This document shows, piece after piece, positions 8,008-16,307 of a DNA stretch of 64,000 nt. A program made the translations under genes and the position numbers. The notes below the pieces were generated by a model that saw only the letters and a list, made by a program, of their open reading frames with translations, had not been told where the DNA came from and did no database searches. This DNA comes from UBA2421 sp002343075. Lineage in GTDB: Bacteria > Planctomycetota > Phycisphaerae > Tepidisphaerales > Tepidisphaeraceae. The stretch is from assembly GCA_937982565.1 (NCBI GenBank), contig CALJLN010000023.1:162798-226797 (forward strand), read 5' to 3'. Each line of letters starts with the position of its first letter. The first letter of the stretch is position 1.

Positions 8008-9678
8008 TCACTTCATGCCCGTCGCGCTCATCCCCCGCACAAAGTACCGCTGGCACAGGAAAAACAGCACAATTACCGGCACGGTCATGAGCACGTTGCC
8101 CGCCATGATCATGGTCCAGTCGCCGCGGTTTTCGATTTGGGCGGTAAGCAGGCCGAGCGAGAGCGGAAACCGGCCCTGGTCGCGGAGATAGATCAGCGGG
8201 CGCAGAAAATCATTCCACGCCGCGAGAAACGAAAGTGTCGCGATCGCCGCGGCGGCGGGTTTCACCTGCGGCAGCATGATGTACCACCACGTCTGCACAT
8301 GGTTTAGCCCGTCGATGCGCGCGGCCTCCTCAAGTTCTTTGGGCAGCGTTTTCATGTGCTGCACCATAAGAAAGATGAAGAACGCAGACCCAAACAGCGG
8401 CGTAAACGTCGCGCCAAAGAACGTCGGCACCCACATGGGGTTAAGTGTGTTGTACCAGCCGAGCTTCTGCCAGATGAGAAATGACGGGATCATCGTCACC
8501 TGCTCGGGCAGCATGAGCGTGCTAAGCAAGATGAGCAGTGCCACCGACCGGCCCGGCCAGTGCAATCTCGCAAACGCGTACGCGACAAAGGTGCTGCTAA
8601 AAAGTGTGCCAGTCACGGTAAGCACAACAAGAAGCAGGCTGTTGCCGAGATATTCCCAGAACGGGATTGAGTTGAAGATGCGAATGTAGTTGCGCGTGAG
8701 CTTGCCCCAGATGGCCCGCGGCGTGGACGACGGCGTGATGATGATGCGAAGTGCTGCCTGATCCGTACGACCTGAAGCCAAGTTATTGTACCCTGCCGAC
8801 TGCCCACTGCCCCCTGCCCGCTGCTTCAACGGTACCCATATCTTCGGCTGATACGTCTCATCCTCAAACGTCGGCGGCTGGAAGATGATGCTCATCGGGC
8901 GGTGCTGTGCGAGGTAGGTCGATCGCGCGCTCCGCCAGGTTTTGCCGCCAACGGTCAGCTCGGCATCGACGCGGTGCCAACTGTCGTCCGATTTTATGGA
9001 GAGGATGAGCTTGTGGAGATTCTGCAAGTTGAAATCTGCCGGCAGATCAAGGGGCGTTTCGATTGCGACATCACCCGGAGCCGGAAATCGATAGTGCCAC
9101 CTCACGGTTCCGTCTGGCTGCGGCCGCAGTTCGTTCCCCTTCCCGGCGGCTGAATGTCGCCAGTCGGGCTTGAGACTGATGATGCTGGCATCGAGCAGCC
9201 GAACCTGCAGATCGAGAAGGCTAACCCCCGCGGCAATCGGCTTACCCGCGGCGTCAACCGTCTCGTAGGGCGATTCCCATTGATGGGTCGGTAGCGCCGG
9301 CAGCCACCTGCCCGCGGCGACTTCTTCATCGGTCTTCGCGCTGGTAAGCAGCATCCACACAAACGGAAACAAGAACGCTGCGGCGATGGAGAGAAGCAGC
9401 AGATGCAACCCAAACCGGATGAATCCGGCATTCGTCAATCTCAGTCGCGAAGCGGCGCCAGAGGTAAGCCTGGGGCGCAAGCCCCAGGTAGGTGACATTG
9501 GAATGATCAAGCCCTGAAAGGGCGGCAGAGTCTTCGCCGCGCCGATGTTTGGACCATTGCCGAACGTCTCACAGACTGCTCTGCCGCCGCTACCCGGCTT
9601 GATCCTGTTGTGATCGTTCACTCCGGGCTTACTAATCTCTGTCGTCGCTCCGCACACCAGTCGCTCAACTCTGTTCAT
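8008..9678 (-). CDS. Sugar ABC transporter permease, MalG type, with large periplasmic insert
   Basis: A 556-aa inner-membrane permease, about twice the usual 280 aa. TM1 is at about residues 88-111 (LHLLLLSIAAAFLFPFVWML). About 230 residues follow before the conserved core (WEYLGNSLLLVVLTVTGTL onward), which carries the EAA loop EEAARIDGLNHVQTWWYIMLP that contacts the ATPase. The insert is beta-rich (IETPLDLPADFNLQNLHKL) and probably periplasmic. An AGGTGG ribosome site precedes the ATG at 9678, which lies 14 nt inside the upstream fusion gene, so the pair is translationally coupled. Two unrelated genomic repeats are translated within it: around residues 52-70 and near 285-295 (RAGGSGQSAG). 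It partners the MalF-like half of the neighbour; no ATPase gene is present in the window. Confidence 0.9.
   Translation of the reverse strand: MNRVERLVCGATTEISKPGVNDHNRIKPGSGGRAVCETFGNGPNIGAAKTLPPFQGLIIPMSPTWGLRPRLTSGAASRLRLTNAGFIRFGLHLLLLSIAAAFLFPFVWMLLTSAKTDEEVAAGRWLPALPTHQWESPYETVDAAGKPIAAGVSLLDLQVRLLDASIISLKPDWRHSAAGKGNELRPQPDGTVRWHYRFPAPGDVAIETPLDLPADFNLQNLHKLILSIKSDDSWHRVDAELTVGGKTWRSARSTYLAQHRPMSIIFQPPTFEDETYQPKIWVPLKQRAGGSGQSAGYNNLASGRTDQAALRIIITPSSTPRAIWGKLTRNYIRIFNSIPFWEYLGNSLLLVVLTVTGTLFSSTFVAYAFARLHWPGRSVALLILLSTLMLPEQVTMIPSFLIWQKLGWYNTLNPMWVPTFFGATFTPLFGSAFFIFLMVQHMKTLPKELEEAARIDGLNHVQTWWYIMLPQVKPAAAAIATLSFLAAWNDFLRPLIYLRDQGRFPLSLGLLTAQIENRGDWTMIMAGNVLMTVPVIVLFFLCQRYFVRGMSATGMK
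8793..8824 (-). repeat. CTGCCGACTGCC-family repeat inside the permease gene
   Basis: This 32-bp stretch beginning CTGCCGACTGCCCACTGCC matches the family found at 26095-26125, 26234-26263 and 63967-63998. Here it lies inside coding DNA and is translated on the reverse strand as RAGGSGQSAG, in the periplasmic insert of the MalG-type permease. The other copies are intergenic and accompany the GTTCCGCGCGGAAC palindrome, which is absent here. Confidence 0.65.
9469..9523 (-). repeat. Two hairpin repeats in the 5' part of the permease gene
   Basis: CCTGGGGC-GCAA-GCCCCAGG (9469-9488) and GCCCT-GAA-AGGGC (9511-9523) are perfect short hairpins inside the cytoplasmic N-terminal extension of the permease. 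They encode a low-complexity linker (SPTWGLRPRL). The stable stems lie about 155-210 nt downstream of the start and could affect translation. They look like REP-type elements inserted between the original start and TM1. Confidence 0.65.
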
Positions 9679-12223
9679 AGTGCACCCACCTTTTGCTAAG
9701 CCAGAGTTGAATCGCGGTGAGGATGAGCACGATCACCAGCAAGATCCACGCCATCGCGCTCGCGGGGCCCATGCGCAGATATTGAAACGCCTGCTTGAAA
9801 AGATAATACGAGTAAAACAGCGTCGAGTCGGCGGGCAGGCCGTCGGGGGTCATTACATATGCCTCGACGAAAATCTGCATCGTCGTTATCACGCCGATGA
9901 TCGTGTTAAACAAAATGAACGGGCTGAGCATCGGAACTGTCACATGCCAGAATTTCCGCCACGGCCCCGCCCCGTCGATGTCGGCGGCCTCATACAACTG
10001 CTGGGGAATGCCCTGCAGCCCGGCTAGCCAGATGATCGTCCCGCTGCCGGCCATCCATAGGTTTACGAGGATCAGTGACGGCTTGCTCCACGCCGGGTCT
10101 TGCAGCCACTGCGGGCCGCTGATGCCCACTATCGCCAGCAGTTGATTAATCGGCCCCTGTATCGGATTGAAAATCCAGATCCAGAGCAGGCTCGCCGCCA
10201 CCAGCGGGACGATCGCGGGCATGAAGAACGCCGTGCGATAAAACCCGATGCCGCGCACCGCACGATTCAGCAACAGCGCCAGCCCGAGGCTGAGCACCAG
10301 CCCCAGCGGCACGCGCATGAGCATGTAAGCCGTGTTGCCAATTGACTTGAGAAACAACGGATCGGACAACACATCGCGATAATTCTGCCAGCCGACATAT
10401 CGCGCCGGCGACATCACGTCGTAGCGCGTAAAACTCATGACCACGCTGAACACAATCGGCCCGCCGATGAGACACGCAAACCCAATCCACCACGGCGAGA
10501 TAAACATCATCGCCGCACGCACTTCGCCGGCGCGATAGCCTTCCACTTTGCGACGCAACCTGAACGCAAGATAAATCAGCACTGCCGGAATCAGCGACAA
10601 CACGGAGTAGCCCGCGAGCCACGGTGTCCAGTTCACCACGCGCGGCGGCGGGGGTTGTAGCACCTCCTCCAACTGCCTCACCGCCGGGGCGGCGCTGCGC
10701 TGCAGCGTGTACTGAATCGGGTCCATACCCTTGGCGCGCGCTTCAGCGTCAAACTCATGCCGCGAAGCCGACTCGAACGCGCGCACCTGCTGATTCCACA
10801 ACAATTGTCCGATCGGCGTCACCGGGCGGTAGCGTGTCTCCGGCATCAGCTCCTGCAATACTCTATACGCATTCTTGAACGTTTGCGGGACGCGCGGGTT
10901 ATCAAAAATGGCCTCCTTCACCAGCGATTCATAAAGCCGCCGGTTGGCCAGACCCTCGGGCAGATACAGCCGGCCTTCGCTCTGGGCCAGTTCCTGCTTC
11001 CCGCGTTCCAGCAGGCGCGTTCCCTTTTCACTCATGATGTACTGCATGAGCTTGAACGCGCCGGATTTGTTCTTTGAAGTCGACGGAATAACCAGGGAAA
11101 AGCCGCCGGCCCAGGTGATCGGCTTCCGGCCCTTTGCCACCTCGTCCGCGGGCAACGGCGCGGGGGCGATTACAAAGTCCATGTCGGGCCGAAACAACGC
11201 CATGAAGCGAAACATCCAGTCGTTGTCGATCTTCATCGCGATCTGCCCGCGGATGAATGGATCCATCTCGACGCTGGAAAGCGACTGCTGAAACGCGCTC
11301 ACGTTGGTCGCACCGCCGACATCATCATGAAGATCGACCACGAATCGAAGTGCCCGCACGACCTCCGGCGAATCGAACGTGACGCGGGTGCCGTCCTCGT
11401 TCATCAGACTTCCACCGGCCTGCCATGCCCAGAGATAGAGAAAGCTGTTTCCAAAACCGGCACCAAACCCCGGCGCCAGCCCGATCCGCTCGATGCCGCT
11501 GGCCGGGTCGCCGGGCTTACGGAAGCGGGTCAGCCTCCTGGCATATTCGCGAAGCTCTTCCCATGTTTTGGGTGGGGTTGGATCGCCATTTTGATCGATC
11601 AAACCCGCCTGCTTGAACACCTCGCCATTGATGAACAGAAAGCGGATATCGCCGGTGAGCGGCATGCCGTACAGCCGGGGCTTCTCATCTGTGTTCGGGC
11701 GGGCATAACTCGCTTCGGCCAGCGACCAGTCGTAATAGTCGGCAAGGCTAATGCGATAGGGGTCGCCCGGCGATTGGCTCTCAATGAGATCGGTCAGATC
11801 GGTCAGCGCGCCGCGCGAGGCCCATTCGCCCGTGGCAAAGCGAGAGAAGAAGTAAAGGTCCGGCGGCACGCCCCCGGCGATGGCGCTAAGCAACCGCTGA
11901 TTGTCGGCGGTGTTGTCGCGCTCGGCCGACGAGCTGATGATTACCTTGTATTGCGGATTCTCCTTCTCAAACTGATGCACCAGCGTGTAGATATCAGGCC
12001 CGAGAAAGTTGATTCCCCAGGCAACAATCTCCTCCCGGCCGTCGGGGGTCTGATACTGCGTGCTGCGCCAGGTCCAGATCGACAGTGCCAGAATCAATAC
12101 TGCAAAAAGAGTTATTGCGACCGATAGAGGAATCTGCGCTCTTCTCCCCCTCCCGGAGTACCCGTTGGGGGAGAAATGGCCTGCGCTGCCTCTGCGACTG
12201 CTGCTTGTCACCGTTGTCTCCAT
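9665..12223 (-). CDS. Fused sugar-binding protein and MalF-type ABC permease
   Basis: An 852-aa fusion. Residues 31-53 form a membrane anchor (IPLSVAITLFAVLILALSIW). Residues about 64-470 are a family-1 solute-binding domain (VHQFEKENPQYKVIISSS, GGVPPDLYFFSRFATGEWA, WAGGFSLVIPSTSKNKSGAF). A further membrane helix lies near 535-560, and about residues 575-852 are a MalF-like permease with the EAA loop YEAADIDGAGPWRKFWHVTVP. The binding domain is thus tethered to its own transporter, and no lipobox is present. The ATG at 12223 overlaps the 3' end of lnt by 16 nt; a longer start at 12604 would lie within lnt and encodes an arginine-rich, unfamily-like extension. A hairpin repeat is translated near residues 19-27 (PNGYSGRGRR). 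Confidence 0.88.
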   Translation of the reverse strand: METTVTSSSRRGSAGHFSPNGYSGRGRRAQIPLSVAITLFAVLILALSIWTWRSTQYQTPDGREEIVAWGINFLGPDIYTLVHQFEKENPQYKVIISSSAERDNTADNQRLLSAIAGGVPPDLYFFSRFATGEWASRGALTDLTDLIESQSPGDPYRISLADYYDWSLAEASYARPNTDEKPRLYGMPLTGDIRFLFINGEVFKQAGLIDQNGDPTPPKTWEELREYARRLTRFRKPGDPASGIERIGLAPGFGAGFGNSFLYLWAWQAGGSLMNEDGTRVTFDSPEVVRALRFVVDLHDDVGGATNVSAFQQSLSSVEMDPFIRGQIAMKIDNDWMFRFMALFRPDMDFVIAPAPLPADEVAKGRKPITWAGGFSLVIPSTSKNKSGAFKLMQYIMSEKGTRLLERGKQELAQSEGRLYLPEGLANRRLYESLVKEAIFDNPRVPQTFKNAYRVLQELMPETRYRPVTPIGQLLWNQQVRAFESASRHEFDAEARAKGMDPIQYTLQRSAAPAVRQLEEVLQPPPPRVVNWTPWLAGYSVLSLIPAVLIYLAFRLRRKVEGYRAGEVRAAMMFISPWWIGFACLIGGPIVFSVVMSFTRYDVMSPARYVGWQNYRDVLSDPLFLKSIGNTAYMLMRVPLGLVLSLGLALLLNRAVRGIGFYRTAFFMPAIVPLVAASLLWIWIFNPIQGPINQLLAIVGISGPQWLQDPAWSKPSLILVNLWMAGSGTIIWLAGLQGIPQQLYEAADIDGAGPWRKFWHVTVPMLSPFILFNTIIGVITTMQIFVEAYVMTPDGLPADSTLFYSYYLFKQAFQYLRMGPASAMAWILLVIVLILTAIQLWLSKRWVHYEQS
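12142..12174 (-). repeat. Palindromic intragenic repeat (GGTACTCCGGGAG family), copy 2
   Basis: On the reverse strand this copy reads CCCCAACGGGTACTCCGGGA and continues into GGGGGAG, sharing the 13-bp core (12150-12162) with the copy at 5259-5271. It is translated as SPNGYSGRGRR just before the N-terminal membrane anchor of the binding-protein/permease fusion, a place where extra residues would be tolerated. Confidence 0.7.
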
Positions 12224-14022
12224 GCGATGAAAATCGCCGCCGCGGTGACAAGTACACAGCCCCACGCAAACACATCGCCGAACTTTGAATAGAAGCAGTA
12301 GCGAGGATCGATCTGCACCTGCTGCAACGCCCAGCCGGGCGAATTGGACGCAAGAATCTGCACCTGACGCCCCGCAGAGTCGATGAACCCACTGGCGCCG
12401 GTGTTGTTGGCGCGCGCGGTCCACACTCGATTTTCGATGGATCGAAACGTCGCGGCCTGCAAATGCCCGGCCTTCTGAGAATGATTGAACCAGCCGTCGT
12501 TGGTCACATTCATGATGAAGCCGGCGCGCTTCCCCGACTGCGACCGGAACAGCCCGGCGACGTACGCACTGTCCATGTCTTCCATACAGATCGGCGTAAC
12601 GCATTTTGATTGATCAAAATCGCCATTTTGATTGATCCTGGATCGCGCCGGGATGGCGAATGCGATTTCCTGCGCCGTTTCTCCCGGGGTGATTTCATAA
12701 TCCACCGAGTACGCCGCCACGCGAAACAGCAGCCTGTGCAACCAGGGAACTGTCTTCTTGAACCAGACGAATTCACCAAACGGCACAAGGCGCACTTTGT
12801 CGTATCGCTGCTGCGATGAGGCACCGGGAAGGTAGAGATATACGGCGTTGCGAATGTCGGCGTCGTTAATCGGGGCACCCTTCTCCTGCACCACCGGCAC
12901 GGCATAGGCACCAAACATCAGCGGTACGTCAAACTGTCGTGCCAGCGCAAGCAGGTCATTGTGAACCTGATTCAAAAAGCCCGCCCCACCCGCACCCGCC
13001 CGCACCTCCGGGTTCATCGGCGGCATGACTGTCTCGCTCCACGCGACCAGATCCACCGTCTCGCCGCGCGCCGTGAGTTCATTCATGGCGTCGGCCGTGG
13101 TTGAGAAGTGAAAGTCGATTTGCTCCTGCTGTGTGACCGTCTTTGCCCCGCCGCGCGCGTGAGGAAAGTTGGATTGAATCACCAGCACATTCGGGCCAGG
13201 TTGCGATTGAGTCTGTTCCATTCGCCAGAACCCATATGCGGCGATCAGCAGCGTGATGGCAATGAAGCCAGACGTCGAAAAGACGAAGCCGCGCCGCAAG
13301 ACCGCAGACGTGACGGCATCGGTAAGCGTGCGATCTGTTCGAGAACCCCACAATCTTTGCCACGCAAAAAACAGCAGCGTGTTGCACATCATTACCCAGA
13401 ATGTCACGCCCCAGTGCCCGGTGATGTCGGCAATCTGGCAGATCGGGAGCAGGGGAATCTGAGACTGAGAGAGCGCGAACCACGGAAACATCCCACCCAC
13501 CCCGCCGCGAAGCCATTCGATCGCGGTCCAGGCGGCAGGGACGGTGATGATCACGCGCCAGCCGCCGGCATCCAATAAACGAAATCCGCGCGGCGGGCAG
13601 TCATCAGCGATCCGATCCACTTCATCCAACCCATGCGAAAGCGCCGCCCGCAGCGGCCGCGACAGAACATAGATCACCCACCCGGCGATTGCCCACCAGC
13701 TTGCGAGGTAAAGCAGCAGCGCGAGCGTGCCGTAGAATGTAGCGTGCCACAACCACCAGAAATTCAGGCCGAAGAATGCGAGTCCTCCAATATACCCGGC
13801 AAGCAGCGCGCCGCGCTTCGACCGCGCCGACGTCACTGCCATCAGCCAGGGCACCATTGCAAACCACGCGATGTAAAACTGATCCATCGGCGCAAATGCC
13901 AGCAGAAACAGCTGCGCCGGCACCATCGCCAGCAGGGCGCGCTGCCACCAGCGCATGGGCGGTCGCTCGGAAGTTTCAATAGCCTGGATCACGCGGGTAG
14001 GGTCATCGGCGAGAGCTTGCAT
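12208..14022 (-). CDS. lnt: Apolipoprotein N-acyltransferase
   Basis: A 604-aa inner-membrane enzyme that adds the third acyl chain to lipoproteins. The N-terminal third is a bundle of hydrophobic helices (LAMVPAQLFLLAFAP, FYIAWFAMVPWLMAV, ALLLYLASWWAIAGWVIYVL). The C-terminal half is the nitrilase-like domain with the expected triad: Glu in VAWSETVMP, Lys in YDKVRLVPFGEF, and Cys in VTPICMEDMDS. NVTNDGWFNHSQKAGHLQAA is also typical. I chose the ATG at 14022 because the longer GTG start at 14094 has no ribosome site; the site at 14022 is weak too. It overlaps the downstream transporter fusion by 16 nt, an unusual partner for lnt. It is slightly longer than the roughly 510 aa of the E. coli enzyme. 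Confidence 0.92.
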   Translation of the reverse strand: MQALADDPTRVIQAIETSERPPMRWWQRALLAMVPAQLFLLAFAPMDQFYIAWFAMVPWLMAVTSARSKRGALLAGYIGGLAFFGLNFWWLWHATFYGTLALLLYLASWWAIAGWVIYVLSRPLRAALSHGLDEVDRIADDCPPRGFRLLDAGGWRVIITVPAAWTAIEWLRGGVGGMFPWFALSQSQIPLLPICQIADITGHWGVTFWVMMCNTLLFFAWQRLWGSRTDRTLTDAVTSAVLRRGFVFSTSGFIAITLLIAAYGFWRMEQTQSQPGPNVLVIQSNFPHARGGAKTVTQQEQIDFHFSTTADAMNELTARGETVDLVAWSETVMPPMNPEVRAGAGGAGFLNQVHNDLLALARQFDVPLMFGAYAVPVVQEKGAPINDADIRNAVYLYLPGASSQQRYDKVRLVPFGEFVWFKKTVPWLHRLLFRVAAYSVDYEITPGETAQEIAFAIPARSRINQNGDFDQSKCVTPICMEDMDSAYVAGLFRSQSGKRAGFIMNVTNDGWFNHSQKAGHLQAATFRSIENRVWTARANNTGASGFIDSAGRQVQILASNSPGWALQQVQIDPRYCFYSKFGDVFAWGCVLVTAAAIFIAWRQR

Positions 14023-14129
14023 GTCCAGCGCCACAACGCGGCTTGAGGCCACGATTCCCGCGTCGGCATGTCGGTGACGACCAAAGACCGGCACCGCCGC
14101 CCGCGCCGGCGGTTGATTTTGAAGGGTCG

Positions 14130-15026
14130 TTAATAGGACGACTTCGGGTTGATCGGATCGATGAACATCGCCTTCTTGAGCCAGAGAATGTCTTGATTGC
14201 CATCCTGCTTTTCATCGCGCTTGGCCACGAGAGTGCGTTTGTCGCCCCAGATCTTGTACTCGGCATGGCCATCGACGAAGCTCGCGACCGTCCCCTTGCG
14301 ATGAAACAACGCCGGAATATCGCCCCAGCGGTGCGAGCCGTGTGCCGGCTGGTAAGCCCACCCACGATACTGCACGAATGAACCGCCGTTAAAGCCGCGC
14401 TCGTCAAACTCTTCTATGAACACCAACTGATCGGGCTTGGTCTTACTGATCTTCGTAACAATGTGCGGCGGGTCGAGGCCGGGGAGCACGCCGGTTTCCC
14501 AGAAAGTCAGGTGGCCGGCAAAAATCGGATCGCCGTTCATGTGCAGACTGATGGAGTAGCTTCGGAAGTTGGCCAGGTCGATCGATGCCGGGCACCGGTA
14601 TGTCTCAGCGGCGGAGCAGTACTTCCACAACAGGCCCTTTTCAACCGAAGCGCGGGTATTAAAAGCCGGATCGCCGGGGACATCGACCACCCAGCCATCG
14701 CGCCGGGCTTTGTTGGAGGTGTTGATCGAACCGTCTGCGTTTCTTTCGGCATCGGTTTCCGCGTACGGGATCGACCCTCGGTTGTCGTTGGTGTACATGA
14801 TCCAACCTTGTGCCAACTGTCGCATATTCGACATGCACGCCGTCACCTTGGCTTGTTGCTGCGCTTTGCTCAGAGTGGGGATGAGAATGCCGATCAGCAG
14901 CGCAATGATGCCGATGACGACAAGCAACTCGACCAGGGTAAAGCCGAGCCTGTTCTGCCGCGATTGATGTCGGGCCGCCGTGGATCTCGCCGTCATTCTC
15001 GCGGTGAAACTCATTGAGGATTTCAT
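14130..15026 (-). CDS. Type II pseudopilin-like protein with H-X9-DG motif
   Basis: A 298-aa protein with a prepilin leader: basic N-terminus, then LG|FTLVELLVVIGIIALLIG, cleaved before the methylated Phe, with Glu at +5. The C-terminal region has HRKGTVASFVDGH, which fits the H-X9-DG pattern of a very large planctomycete family. The start at 15026 has an AAGGAA site. These proteins are thought to form surface or periplasmic pseudopilus fibres, and are often found near polysaccharide-use genes in this phylum. Here it is upstream of lnt (107-nt gap) and the sugar permeases, with the AraC regulator gene in the same direction upstream. Confidence 0.88.
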   Translation of the reverse strand: MKSSMSFTARMTARSTAARHQSRQNRLGFTLVELLVVIGIIALLIGILIPTLSKAQQQAKVTACMSNMRQLAQGWIMYTNDNRGSIPYAETDAERNADGSINTSNKARRDGWVVDVPGDPAFNTRASVEKGLLWKYCSAAETYRCPASIDLANFRSYSISLHMNGDPIFAGHLTFWETGVLPGLDPPHIVTKISKTKPDQLVFIEEFDERGFNGGSFVQYRGWAYQPAHGSHRWGDIPALFHRKGTVASFVDGHAEYKIWGDKRTLVAKRDEKQDGNQDILWLKKAMFIDPINPKSSY

Positions 15027-15189
15027 CGTGAATTTCCTTTTCACGCAGGCACCGCAATCGAGGTTTGCGGTTGAGACCAGTCTTAAAATCAATGCACTCC
15101 GCCAGCAGTAATGTTACGCGGTGAACCGCGATATTGATCGTCAATTCGGGTAAATTCTTCGGTCGAAGCGGTTTGCAGGACAGACATGA

Positions 15190-16206
15190 CTAGATTGCAT
15201 CCTCCCCTGCCCCGCTGCTGCCACGGCGCGATTCGTCCCGAAAATTAGTCCCTCGGCGCTGGCGAAAGACGCCGGGCGTCAGGCCCGTTTTTCGGCCAAA
15301 AAGCGTCGTAAAGTAGTGGGGATCGGGATATCCCACCGCCCGCGCAACCTGCTTGATCGGCAGTGCATCATCGAGCAGTAACTGAGAAGCCGCCTCGATG
15401 CGCAATCCGGTCAGATAACCCAGAACACTCTTGCCTGTCTCTCGAACAAACAACCGCGACAAATGCCGCTCGCTGAGGTGCACCTGCGCCGCGACGTCGC
15501 GCACCTCAATCTGCCTTGAATAGTTATCCCGCAGATAGCGCAATGCCGTCGCGACGATCGATTTCCCCCCGCGGTCAAATGTGGGGAGCGGCTCTGGCGC
15601 AATCCCCTGCGTGTACGCCCGGGCAGTGTCGAGCAGCAGTTTGGTCGCCAGGCCGTGCAGCGCCTGCGTGTAGCCGGGCTGCTTGTTGCTGATTTCTTCG
15701 GTGAGCAGCTCGAGCGTCTGCTCCAGCAACGCCGACGGCCTCACGACCAGGTTCGGGGTGTGACAGAGCGATTCGAGCAGTACGTCGATCGGCCGATCGG
15801 CCTCCCCCGCGGTGTGGTCGGGGACGCGCAGCAGCGTAAATGCCCAGAAGTAGATGCCCAGCGGCTGCGTTCGCGATGAGACGATCTCGTGCGACTCGCC
15901 CGGCGTGGCAAGAAACAAGTCGCCCCGTTCAATGGGATGTTCCTGATCGGCGATGCGAAACGTGCCTCGCCCGGCGTATGCAAAACAGACTTCGATGAAC
16001 GAGTGCGCGTGAAGGTAGTTTCGCCACCACCGCTCGCCGAGCACGCCCCAATAGAGCGTTTCAATCTTGTAGGAGCCCAGGCGAAAAGCGAGATGCAGCG
16101 AGTCGATCTCAAAAAACCGCTGCCGCGCCGCCGCTGCGGGCACCGGTCGCGCGACGCGTTGAATCCGGGTTGCCCGCGGGGGAGCGGTTGTGAAGCGTCT
16201 GCTCAT
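15190..16206 (-). CDS. AraC-family transcriptional regulator
   Basis: A 338-aa regulator. The N-terminal half is a cupin-type sensor (NYLHAHSFIEVCFAYAGRGTF, HPIERGDLFLATPGESHE), which in this family binds a sugar. The C-terminal ~100 residues hold two helix-turn-helix motifs: IEVRDVAAQVHLSERHLSRLFV and LPIKQVARAVGYPDPHYFTTLF, ending in GLTPGVFRQRR. A short tail of about 20 residues follows. The ATG at 16206 is preferred; a TTG two codons earlier is possible, and neither has a clear ribosome site. It lies just upstream of the pseudopilin gene on the same strand, so it may control that gene and the transporter set, and perhaps the forward sugar operon. Confidence 0.92.
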   Translation of the reverse strand: MSRRFTTAPPRATRIQRVARPVPAAAARQRFFEIDSLHLAFRLGSYKIETLYWGVLGERWWRNYLHAHSFIEVCFAYAGRGTFRIADQEHPIERGDLFLATPGESHEIVSSRTQPLGIYFWAFTLLRVPDHTAGEADRPIDVLLESLCHTPNLVVRPSALLEQTLELLTEEISNKQPGYTQALHGLATKLLLDTARAYTQGIAPEPLPTFDRGGKSIVATALRYLRDNYSRQIEVRDVAAQVHLSERHLSRLFVRETGKSVLGYLTGLRIEAASQLLLDDALPIKQVARAVGYPDPHYFTTLFGRKTGLTPGVFRQRRGTNFRDESRRGSSGAGEDAI

Positions 16207-16307
16207 CGTCAAGAAACCAATAACGCAGCGGCCCGACGGTTCAAACGTCAGACCGCTGCGTAAGATTTTACCTGCTTCGGCGGGTGGCGATCAAACCGCC
16301 AATCGCA

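Noticed and set aside
11994..12604. Long N-terminal extension of the binding-protein/permease fusion to 12604
   Set aside because: The extra 127 residues are arginine- and cysteine-rich and antisense-free but lie wholly within lnt in another frame; the METTV start precedes the membrane anchor.
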